From JANRKB01 sp033763695 (GTDB taxonomy: Bacteria > Planctomycetota > Phycisphaerae > Phycisphaerales > UBA1924): a DNA stretch of 22,373 nucleotides. Every line of letters starts with the position of its first letter. Position 1 is the stretch's first letter. Positions 1 to 5,570 of this stretch are shown here, piece by piece. The notes under the pieces were generated by a model. That model saw only the letters and a program-made list of their open reading frames with translations. It did no database searches and was not told the origin of the DNA. The stretch lies in contig JANRKB010000014.1 of assembly GCA_033763695.1 (NCBI GenBank), positions 1 to 22,373 on the forward strand, given 5' to 3'. The position numbers were made by a program, and so were the translations under genes.

Positions 1-123
1 GGCATCTGGGGAAGATGTTGCCTGCTTCTTCGGGCTTGCTGTGGCGGTCGGGGAAGCGGTAGCGTCCTACCGCCCCCTGAGGCCTCCGCCGCTTGGACTG
101 AAGGTTTAAGCGGTGGAGAATAA
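1..123. other. Non-coding, strongly structured left edge
   Basis: I recognise no gene here. Two hairpins are visible. The first is a perfect 7-bp stem with a 4-nt loop (56-62 pairing with 67-73). The second is an 11-bp stem (84-94 with 108-118) in which the only non-Watson-Crick position would be a G-U pair in RNA. The 3' arm of the second hairpin can also pair, with a 3-nt bulge, to the first bases of the 88-bp repeat at 124-132, so two alternative folds compete. The G-U pair is compatible with a structured RNA, but the sequence is cut by the window edge and no family is recognised. Confidence 0.4.
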
Positions 124-211
124 TCTCCGCTTGATTCTTTCCGCCCGCTCCGCGGGCGTTTCTGCCGCACGCTCCGGACCCGCTCCGCCCGCTTCACGCC
201 CCGCAACCTCT
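124..211 (-). repeat. Left copy of an 88-bp perfect inverted repeat
   Basis: This segment is the exact reverse complement of 2062-2149; all 88 positions match on reading base by base. The first six bases (TCTCCG) equal the last six bases of the tRNA-Ser gene at the other copy. The rest equals the sequence downstream of that tRNA, including its hairpin terminator (here 142-148 pairing with 152-158, then TTTCT on the plus strand). The copy therefore carries only the tail of the tRNA locus, inverted. Perfect identity suggests a recent duplication, or homogenisation between the two copies. Confidence 0.9.
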
Positions 212-254
212 GTCGCCCGTCCCCGTCGAAGGCCGAAGGCCAAGGGGACGCGGC
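212..254. repeat. 43-nt palindromic insertion inside the left recombinase remnant
   Basis: These bases are present in the left inverted copy and absent from the right copy, where the flanks join directly at about 2061/2062. The insert has a 6-bp stem (219-224 with 244-249) and two direct copies of GAAGGCC (228-234 and 235-241). It looks like a small palindromic repetitive unit that entered one copy; loss from the other copy is the alternative. Confidence 0.55.
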
Positions 255-405
255 TGATCCACACGCAGTGTCCACGCCATGTCTTCTCCGCGAGGAGCCC
301 ACCAATGCCGCCGATCCCGCAGAGTCTGGTTGAGGTTTTCGCACTTTGCGCGTGACAGGCCGTGCCGCCGCGCGGTACACCCTGACACGCGCTTCTGGAG
401 AACTC

Positions 406-450
406 TCGGAGCACGCTCTTGTCGCCGCATGCGGCGACGTCGTGCTCCGA
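406..450. promoter_or_regulatory. Dyad 1 upstream of the recombinase (45 bp)
   Basis: The outer arms are 10 bp and perfect (406-415 with 441-450). Inside lies an 18-bp perfect palindrome (421-438) centred on GCATGC. It is the first of three dyads of nearly equal size between the recombinase remnant and the recombinase start. No T-run follows on either strand, so a rho-independent terminator is unlikely. A recombinase or repressor binding site is the working idea. Confidence 0.5.
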
Positions 451-475
451 TGGTGATTTTCAGAGCGAAGCGGCA

Positions 476-522
476 TGAGCGTGCGAACAATTCCTCGAAC
501 AGGTTCTTCGTTCGCACGCTCA
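476..522. promoter_or_regulatory. Dyad 2 upstream of the recombinase (47 bp)
   Basis: Perfect 13-bp arms (476-488 with 510-522) flank a 21-bp spacer centred near position 499. Arm length, spacer length and total size closely match dyad 3 although the arm sequences differ. An overall length near 50 bp with a central spacer is similar to attachment sites of large serine recombinases. That reading is an inference. Confidence 0.5.
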
Positions 523-536
523 GCCGCGAGCGAACC

Positions 537-584
537 GCACGGCGGGTCGGGTCGAAGACACCGTCAAGGGCCGACCCGCCGTGC
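537..584. promoter_or_regulatory. Dyad 3 upstream of the recombinase (48 bp), candidate attachment or operator site
   Basis: Perfect 14-bp arms (537-550 with 571-584) flank a 20-bp spacer, so the symmetry axis falls between 560 and 561. It ends 20 bp before the chosen ATG of the recombinase, where attP sites of large serine integrases are often found and where an autoregulatory operator would also sit. The bases following the right arm are A-rich, not T-rich, which argues against a terminator for rightward transcription. Confidence 0.55.
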
Positions 585-604
585 AAAAACCCAGAGATCA
601 TCCC

Positions 605-2236
605 ATGAAGAACACACACGCAACCACCCCGGAAGCCGCACACCAAGTGCGGTACTTCCTCTACGCCCGCAAGTCGACCGACGATGCGTCAAGGCAGCTC
701 CGGTCGATCGGGGACCAGCTCGCGGAGGCCAAGCTCTTGGCTTCTCGTGAGGGGCTCGACATCGTCGAGGTCCTCACGGAGAAGCAGAGCGCCAAGGTCC
801 CCGGCCGACCGGTCTTCAACGCGATGATGGACCGCATCCAGCGGGGCGAAGCCTCCGGCATCATCGCGTGGCACCCAGACCGCTTGGCTCGCAACGCGAT
901 GGATGCGGGCCGGGTGATTCACCTCATTGACTTGGGACTGCTCAAAGACCTGAGGTTTCCGACGTTCCGCTTCGAGGCGACGGCCCAGGGCAAGTTCATG
1001 CTGAGCATCATGCTGGGCCAGTCGAAGTACTACGTGGACAATCTGAGCGAGAACATCACCCGCGGCAAGCGAAACAAGATCATGAGCGGCATCTGGCCGC
1101 AGGCCGCGCCGCTCGGATACGTCAATGACCGTGTCTCGCGGACCATCGCACCGGACCCGGTGCATGGGCCGCTGGTGACTCAGATGTTCGAGATGTACGC
1201 GACGGGAGACTTTGGCCTCAAGGAACTCCGCGAGATCATGCTCGCCAAGGGGCTGCGGAGCCCCCGCGGCAAGCCGCCGTCGGTGAGCAAGGTGCAACTG
1301 GCGCTCACGAATCCGATCTACTACGGCCTGCTGCGATACAAGGGCGAGTTCTACGAGGGCAAGCACGAGCCGCTTGTGAATCAGGCCCTGTTTGATCGCT
1401 GCCGTGAGGTCATGCACCGCAAAGGCCGTATGAAGTCATCGGGGCTCAAGGAGTTTGCGTACCGGGGCCTGATCCGCTGCGGCGAATGCGGCGGTGTGGT
1501 CACGCTGCACATCGCCAAGGGGCATCACTACCTGCGGTGCAGCAAAAAGAAGGGACCGTGTGGTCAACTGACCACACGCGAAGAGGCAGTGAACGCGCAG
1601 GTGATCAAGGCTCTCGAAAGCGTTGGCATCGATGAGCCACTGCGCGATGAGATAATGGAAGGACTCGACAGCCTGAAGCATCAGCGTGAACTGGAGGTGC
1701 GGTCCGAGCAAGAGCGGCTCCGCATGGAGCTGGCTCGCTCGGACCAGCGTCTCCAGCGGCTGATGAGTGTGTACCTCGATCAGGCCATCTCGCTGGAGGA
1801 GTACCGCGAGAGCAAGAATCTTCTGGTGCAAGAGAAGAAGGGCATCGAGTCGAGGCTGTCGGCAGTGGCCGACGCCTCGACGGCATGGTTTCAACCACGG
1901 GTCGAACTGGTAAAGGCTTCGCACGAAGCACTTTGCGTCGCTCGGCGCGGCGACGCTGCCGAATCTTTGAGATTCTTCAAAACCGTTGGTTTCAACCTGA
2001 CTCTGCGGGATCGGCGGCTGGCGTGGGCTCCTCGCGGGGCGTGGCAACTGCTTGTGGATCAAGAGGTTGCGGGGCGTGAAGCGGGCGGAGCGGGTCCGGA
2101 GCGTGCGGCAGAAACGCCCGCGGAGCGGGCGGAAAGAATCAAGCGGAGAGGGAGGGATTCGAACCCTCGAAACGGTTGCCCGTTTACGCGATTTCCAGTC
2201 GCGTTCCTTCAGCCTCTCGGACACCTCTCCGGCTGA
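605..2236 (+). CDS. Large serine recombinase (site-specific integrase family)
   Basis: Catalyses DNA cutting and rejoining through a 5'-phosphoserine link. The N-terminal resolvase domain (about residues 16-150) has the catalytic serine in YARKS (Ser24) and the arginine-bearing RLARN motif (about 93-97). The recombinase domain follows (PLGY at 169-172 to about 280). Then comes a zinc ribbon with four cysteines (292, 295, 312, 319) and a predicted coiled coil (about 355-422), the usual order in large serine recombinases. ATG at 605 is preferred to an in-frame GTG at 581, because that GTG lies inside the right arm of a palindrome. The ending is odd. Family-like sequence stops at about residue 486 (LLVDQ). 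Residues 487-515 are encoded by the 88-bp repeat, and 516-543 are the tRNA-Ser gene read backwards. The native C-terminus has therefore probably been replaced or extended at the junction; activity is uncertain. Confidence 0.9.
   Translation: MKNTHATTPEAAHQVRYFLYARKSTDDASRQLRSIGDQLAEAKLLASREGLDIVEVLTEKQSAKVPGRPVFNAMMDRIQRGEASGIIAWHPDRLARNAMDAGRVIHLIDLGLLKDLRFPTFRFEATAQGKFMLSIMLGQSKYYVDNLSENITRGKRNKIMSGIWPQAAPLGYVNDRVSRTIAPDPVHGPLVTQMFEMYATGDFGLKELREIMLAKGLRSPRGKPPSVSKVQLALTNPIYYGLLRYKGEFYEGKHEPLVNQALFDRCREVMHRKGRMKSSGLKEFAYRGLIRCGECGGVVTLHIAKGHHYLRCSKKKGPCGQLTTREEAVNAQVIKALESVGIDEPLRDEIMEGLDSLKHQRELEVRSEQERLRMELARSDQRLQRLMSVYLDQAISLEEYRESKNLLVQEKKGIESRLSAVADASTAWFQPRVELVKASHEALCVARRGDAAESLRFFKTVGFNLTLRDRRLAWAPRGAWQLLVDQEVAGREAGGAGPERAAETPAERAERIKRRGRDSNPRNGCPFTRFPVAFLQPLGHLSG
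2062..2149 (+). repeat. Right copy of the 88-bp perfect inverted repeat
   Basis: Exact reverse complement of 124-211. It covers the codons for residues 487-515 of the recombinase and the last six bases of the minus-strand tRNA-Ser. It carries the tRNA's putative terminator hairpin on the minus strand. Because the copy includes the natural downstream region of the tRNA, the right copy is more likely to be the original and the left one the duplicate. Confidence 0.9.
2110..2131 (-). terminator. Rho-independent terminator of tRNA-Ser
   Basis: On the minus strand, 12 bases after the tRNA discriminator, there is a perfect 7-bp GC-rich stem (CGCCCGC, loop TCC, GCGGGCG) followed by TTTCT. Position and shape fit termination of the tRNA transcript. 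The T-run is short, so the call is moderate. The same hairpin is duplicated, inverted, at 142-163. Confidence 0.6.
2144..2230 (-). tRNA. tRNA-Ser (anticodon GGA)
   Basis: The minus strand folds as a complete 87-nt class II tRNA. The acceptor GGAGAGG (2230-2224) pairs with CCTCTCC (2151-2145), with discriminator G at 2144. The anticodon stem CGCGA/TCGCG encloses loop CTGGAAA, giving anticodon GGA for UCC/UCU serine codons. A long variable arm of the serine type is present, and the T arm is GAGGG-TTCGAAT-CCCTC (2168-2152). CCA is not encoded. A TACACT box on the minus strand (2253-2248) is a plausible -10, 18 bases before the mature 5' end. The gene is antisense to the last 28 codons of the recombinase frame. 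Confidence 0.96.
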
Positions 2237-2253
2237 ATCGGGAGGCAAGTGTA

Positions 2254-2575
2254 CGCTCGCCGAGGGCTCAAATCCGCTCGCTTCGGCAGGCCGCGGCGGG
2301 TGCTTCTGCGCCGGCTGGAAGCGTGTTTGCGGTCGTGATCGGACCCATCGCGAGGCCGCTGGGCGGGTGGACGGCACGAAAGGCCGTCGGAAGGACGCGA
2401 CCGGCGATTGGAACGCGTCGAACGCGTGGTACGCGTGGGGCGAATCGCATGCGTGGGGCGCGCCGGGTGAGTGGTGTGAATTGGGTGAGGGGGCGTTGCG
2501 CGGCGGTGCTCGCATGCCGCAAGAACCGCTCGCCATGCAATCGCGTATTCTCCCAAGTGACGGGAGTGTGCATCT
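2254..2575. other. Intergenic region between tRNA-Ser and the secreted 670-residue protein gene
   Basis: No credible gene is seen on either strand. The open frames across it are shadows caused by high GC. It holds the likely upstream promoter region of tRNA-Ser, a 9-bp-periodic repeat block (2413-2463), and a GGGAG ribosome site at 2562-2566 for the next gene. Confidence 0.5.
2413..2463. repeat. Degenerate 9-bp tandem repeat with three ACGCGT motifs
   Basis: ACGCGT occurs at 2413, 2422 and 2431, exactly 9 bp apart. A degenerate unit (ATGCGTGGG) follows in the same phase at 2449. A 10-bp direct repeat GCGTGGGGCG also recurs at 2433 and 2451, an offset of two units. It lies 110-165 bp upstream of the next start codon. 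It could be a run of protein-binding sites or a simple slippage repeat. Confidence 0.55.
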
Positions 2576-4588
2576 ATGGTGCGAGTGTCATCGTGTCTGG
2601 CGGCGGGCGTTGCAGCGTGTGCGATGGTTGCGGCGGCGGGTTTGCCGACGATTGGTCTGGCCGCGGCACAACCCGCTCCTGAGGCCAAGCAGCCCGGCGC
2701 GAGTGATGCCCAGCGTGTTCCGCCGCAGATCCAGTTGTATTCGCGTGTGGAGACGGTGCGTCGACAGGTGCCGGTCGTGCCGCTGCTCGTGGTCGTGAAG
2801 GACGCGGAGTCGTTCGTGCAGGCGATCGGTCGTTGGTCGCTGCAAGGGCGATTTCCTGTTCTGATTGACGATGAAGGCTCGGTGCGATCGCACGAGAATA
2901 TCGGTCGATTTGCACGCGCCTTCAAGCCGCAGAAGGTGTTGCGTTGGACGTGCGATGCGCCGGGCTCGAAGGCCAACGCCGCCGTGATCGACAACGCAAT
3001 CGCACGCGCGTTCGGGGCCAAGGGCACGAAAGAGCCGGTGACGGCAGAGCCGCGGGCCGATCTGAAGGCGGTGTTCAAGGCGGTGAATCTCACGCCGCCA
3101 GGAATCGTTGTGGCGAATCCGGAGGATCCCGCGTGGGTGGGCGGCGTTGCGCTCGCTGCGGCACATGGCCAACCGATGGTGTGGCTGAACAAACTGCCGC
3201 GCAGCGTTGATGACACCTTCAGCCGGGCGCAGTTTGCGACGGTTGATCGTCAGATCGAGGAAGCGGCCCAGGCGACGGGGTACTCATGGTCTGCGCAAGG
3301 CGATGAACTTGAGTCGGTCACGCTGGCGTGCAATCTGCCGCTGACAACCGAAGGTGACGCGTCGGGGGCGCTGACAGCGACGACTGATCTGATCGGACGC
3401 AACGGCAGCAGTCGCTGGGCGTGGGCTGGCCAACTCAGCGGCGGCGCGGGGCAGTCGGCGTACATGGCGATGTGCTCGATCTTCCTGCAGCCGACGGATG
3501 CGTTCCTCTTCGATGGCTACGAGAACGCCAAGGACTTCGCGAAGTACGACTGCACCGCTGCTGGCAAGGTTCTGTCGCAGGCCGGATTCAGGACGACGGT
3601 GATGGATGAGCCGGGCAACTCCGATCGCGACTGGCGCGGCAGGATGGCCAAGGGCGGCTTGCTCGCCGATCTGGTCCTCGTCAACACGATGGGAAACAAG
3701 GAGTTCTTCCAACTCCGCGGCGGAACATGCCGCGCCGGTGATGTGCCGTTCCTGACGCGGCCAGCAGCGGTGCACTTCATTCATTCGTGGTCGGCTCGCT
3801 ACGTCGCGGCCCGCGAGACGGTGGGGGGCCGATGGCTCGAGCGCGGCGCGTATCTCTACTACGGCAGCACGCAGGAGCCGTATCTCGCGGCGTTTCATCC
3901 GACGCCGACGGTTGCGACGCGTCTGAGTGCGGCGCCGTTCGCTGCGGCGGTGAGGCTCGATGGCGGACCGGCGTGGAAGCTGGCGGTCCTGGGAGATCCG
4001 CTCGCGTCGTTTGGCCCTCCGGCACCGAAGTCGGAGGATCTTCCGATCGTCGAACTGCGTTTTAGCGGTGCGACGTTCCTCGATGAAGTGCTGCCCGCGG
4101 CGACGGCCAACAAGAGCGTCGCGGACGTTCTCGTGATCTTGACGGACATGGGACGTGACGAAGAGGCCGCGGCACTGGCTTCGTCATTGCTCAAGGACAA
4201 TCCGAGTTCGGTGACGCCGAGCGTTGCGGCCAACAGCATCCTGCCGCTGTTTCGTGCGGCCAAGTTCGCCGACATGGTGATGATGTACACCAAGCTGTCG
4301 CCCAAGGACGCCGAGAACGGCATGTTCCGGGATGCACTGTGGTTTGCCGCGTACGCGACACCTCGTGAGATGATCGGCGGCACAACGCTTGGCCTGCTGC
4401 GTGAGAACGTACGGCCGGATCAACTGGAACGCGACGCGGGCGAACTTGCCGTGATGTGGGGCGCGTCCAAGGGCTCGGCACAGGCCGTCGCGATGCTCCA
4501 GCAACTGCGTGATGCCCAGCCGGACGCACAGCGCAAGGGCGATGTGGAGAAGGCACTGGCGTCGTACAAGTCGCGGCCGGCGCGTTAG
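2576..4588 (+). CDS. Secreted protein, possible degenerate caspase/gingipain-like fold
   Basis: 670 residues with a Sec signal peptide (about 1-31, hydrophobic stretch ending LAAA). The function is not recognised with certainty. The segment around 399-476 (two histidines at 400 and 403 in HFIHSWSA, then WLERGAYLYYGSTQEPYL, then GDPL at 473-476) resembles the end of the C25/gingipain-like module seen in large secreted bacterial proteins, where an alanine- or glycine-rich strand with an EP pair precedes a terminal GDPL. I see no convincing catalytic cysteine, so peptidase activity is not claimed. The C-terminal third (about 510-670) is helical and alanine-rich, possibly TPR-like. The start is supported by GGGAG 9 bp upstream. 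That GGGAG can pair with CTCCC at 2550-2554, which would hide the ribosome site. Confidence 0.75.
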   Translation: MVRVSSCLAAGVAACAMVAAAGLPTIGLAAAQPAPEAKQPGASDAQRVPPQIQLYSRVETVRRQVPVVPLLVVVKDAESFVQAIGRWSLQGRFPVLIDDEGSVRSHENIGRFARAFKPQKVLRWTCDAPGSKANAAVIDNAIARAFGAKGTKEPVTAEPRADLKAVFKAVNLTPPGIVVANPEDPAWVGGVALAAAHGQPMVWLNKLPRSVDDTFSRAQFATVDRQIEEAAQATGYSWSAQGDELESVTLACNLPLTTEGDASGALTATTDLIGRNGSSRWAWAGQLSGGAGQSAYMAMCSIFLQPTDAFLFDGYENAKDFAKYDCTAAGKVLSQAGFRTTVMDEPGNSDRDWRGRMAKGGLLADLVLVNTMGNKEFFQLRGGTCRAGDVPFLTRPAAVHFIHSWSARYVAARETVGGRWLERGAYLYYGSTQEPYLAAFHPTPTVATRLSAAPFAAAVRLDGGPAWKLAVLGDPLASFGPPAPKSEDLPIVELRFSGATFLDEVLPAATANKSVADVLVILTDMGRDEEAAALASSLLKDNPSSVTPSVAANSILPLFRAAKFADMVMMYTKLSPKDAENGMFRDALWFAAYATPREMIGGTTLGLLRENVRPDQLERDAGELAVMWGASKGSAQAVAMLQQLRDAQPDAQRKGDVEKALASYKSRPAR

Positions 4589-4739
4589 AACAGATCGCGC
4601 AAGATCGATTGCGTCCGAGCGCAGTCCGAGATGGCGCGTCTTGCTGTGTAACCAATGGTGCGGTGGGGCATCCTACAGCGGGCGGCGTGCTCGTCGCTCG
4701 TCGGACCTGCACAACTCATTCAACCTCTGGAGTGTTCTG

Positions 4740-5555
4740 ATGCGCAGCGACGTTGCGTTCTGGGGTATCTCGTGTCTTTCGTGCGTGACTCTTCTGGGCT
4801 GTGCCGGTTCGCCGCACGCCAGCGGGAAGGCAAACGCGGATCCAGTTCGCGCGACGGAGCAAGCGCGGCTTGCGGCGCACATTCATGATGGCACGCACGT
4901 CGTCGCCGAGAACCCGGGCACATGTGAGGTGTGCAATGTGTACGAAGTGCGGAAGGGCTCGGTTGTCCGCATTCGCAACGAAAGCGGTTTGGGAACGGGC
5001 GTGGTGTTTGACGACGCAGGCTCGATCCTCACCAACGCACATGTTGTCGGTGATTCGAAGACCGTGGCGATTGAGACGTATCGCGGCACCATCGTTCGAG
5101 GCACGGTCGAGCGAGCGAACAAGGAGCTTGACCTCGCGGTGGTGCGTGTCTCGTCGCCCGATGTGAAGTGGTCGCCGATCGCGCCCACGGAGCATGAGGC
5201 TCCCGCGGTGGGGAGCACGATCTATGTGATCGGCCATCCCGCAGGTCTCGGCTGGACGCTGACGACGGGCGTGCTTTCGGGTCGCCGCGCGAAAGGCGAG
5301 GTGCAGAAGGGCGAGCTGTATCAGATCAGTGCCGCGGTTTCGCCCGGAAACTCCGGCGGGCCCGCGTTCGACGCGCTCGGGCACTGGATCGGGACTGTTT
5401 CTTCAAAGCTCGTGGGCCCCGGACTCGAAGGAATCTCGTTCGTCATCCCCGCGAGTGAACTGCGTGCGTATCTGGCCGAGAAGCCCGCTGTCGCAACGCC
5501 AAACGCGACAACTTCGCCCGACGCAAGCCCCACCGCAAGCCCCGCAGCAAAGTGA
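4740..5555 (+). CDS. Trypsin-like serine protease, lipoprotein, no PDZ domain
   Basis: 271 residues. The N-terminus has a signal peptide with lipobox LLGC (Cys21), so it is probably an outer-membrane or periplasmic lipoprotein. The protease domain is of the HtrA/S1C type, with catalytic triad His101 (TNAHVV), Asp131 (LDLAVV) and Ser205 (GNSGGP). No PDZ domain follows; the chain ends in a Pro/Thr/Ser/Ala-rich tail (about 248-271). A CxxC pair (Cys62, Cys65) sits before the domain. ATG at 4740 was chosen over longer frames because GGAG lies 7 bp upstream and the lipobox follows. Substrate unknown; degradation or sensing of misfolded exported protein is the family expectation. It lies 151 bp after the preceding secreted-protein gene and converges on the methyltransferase gene with a 15-bp gap. 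Confidence 0.9.
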   Translation: MRSDVAFWGISCLSCVTLLGCAGSPHASGKANADPVRATEQARLAAHIHDGTHVVAENPGTCEVCNVYEVRKGSVVRIRNESGLGTGVVFDDAGSILTNAHVVGDSKTVAIETYRGTIVRGTVERANKELDLAVVRVSSPDVKWSPIAPTEHEAPAVGSTIYVIGHPAGLGWTLTTGVLSGRRAKGEVQKGELYQISAAVSPGNSGGPAFDALGHWIGTVSSKLVGPGLEGISFVIPASELRAYLAEKPAVATPNATTSPDASPTASPAAK

Positions 5556-5570
5556 TCACGCTGAGCGAAA

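Larger units (their letters stand above)
124..350 (-). pseudogene. Decayed 3' end of a serine recombinase gene, inverted
   Basis: Read on the minus strand, this stretch repeats the 3' end of the recombinase gene at 1992-2149 with substitutions and indels. A 19-bp block is identical (308-326 against 1999-2017), as are shorter blocks, ending in the 88-bp perfect repeat. The minus-strand translation retains LRDRR, WAPRG and VDQ, the same landmarks as the intact protein, but in shifted frames. A 43-nt palindromic insertion (212-254) and a roughly 9-nt indel near 275 break it. Nothing resembling the catalytic domain, recombinase domain or zinc ribbon remains. I read it as a remnant of a second, oppositely oriented related recombinase, or as an inverted duplication of the intact gene's tail. 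Confidence 0.65.
124..2149. mobile_element. Recombinase unit bounded by 88-bp inverted repeats, next to tRNA-Ser
   Basis: The unit holds the recombinase remnant, the three dyads and the intact recombinase gene, with the two 88-bp inverted repeats as outer limits. The right limit ends six bases inside the tRNA-Ser 3' end, a classic integration target region. I see no cargo genes. The true element may extend left beyond the window, in which case the repeats are internal. No target-site duplication can be defined because the repeat copies are inverted rather than direct. Confidence 0.4.

Noticed and set aside
476..522. Integron attC site at dyad 2
   Set aside because: The conserved core-site ends (RYYYAAC and GTTRRRY) are not present, and there are no cassettes or an integron tyrosine integrase.
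537..590. Dyad 3 as a rho-independent terminator
   Set aside because: The right arm is followed by an A-run on the plus strand. No T-run follows on either transcription direction.
581..604. GTG start of the recombinase at 581
   Set aside because: It lies inside the right arm of dyad 3 and adds 8 residues without family similarity. ATG at 605 is preferred.
2413..2436. ACGCGT as the yeast MluI cell-cycle box
   Set aside because: That function is eukaryotic; here only the spacing is of interest.
2268..2573. Small minus-strand frame of about 100 codons between tRNA-Ser and the 670-residue protein gene
   Set aside because: It has no ribosome site, an Arg/Pro/Thr-rich composition, and overlaps the 9-bp tandem repeat.
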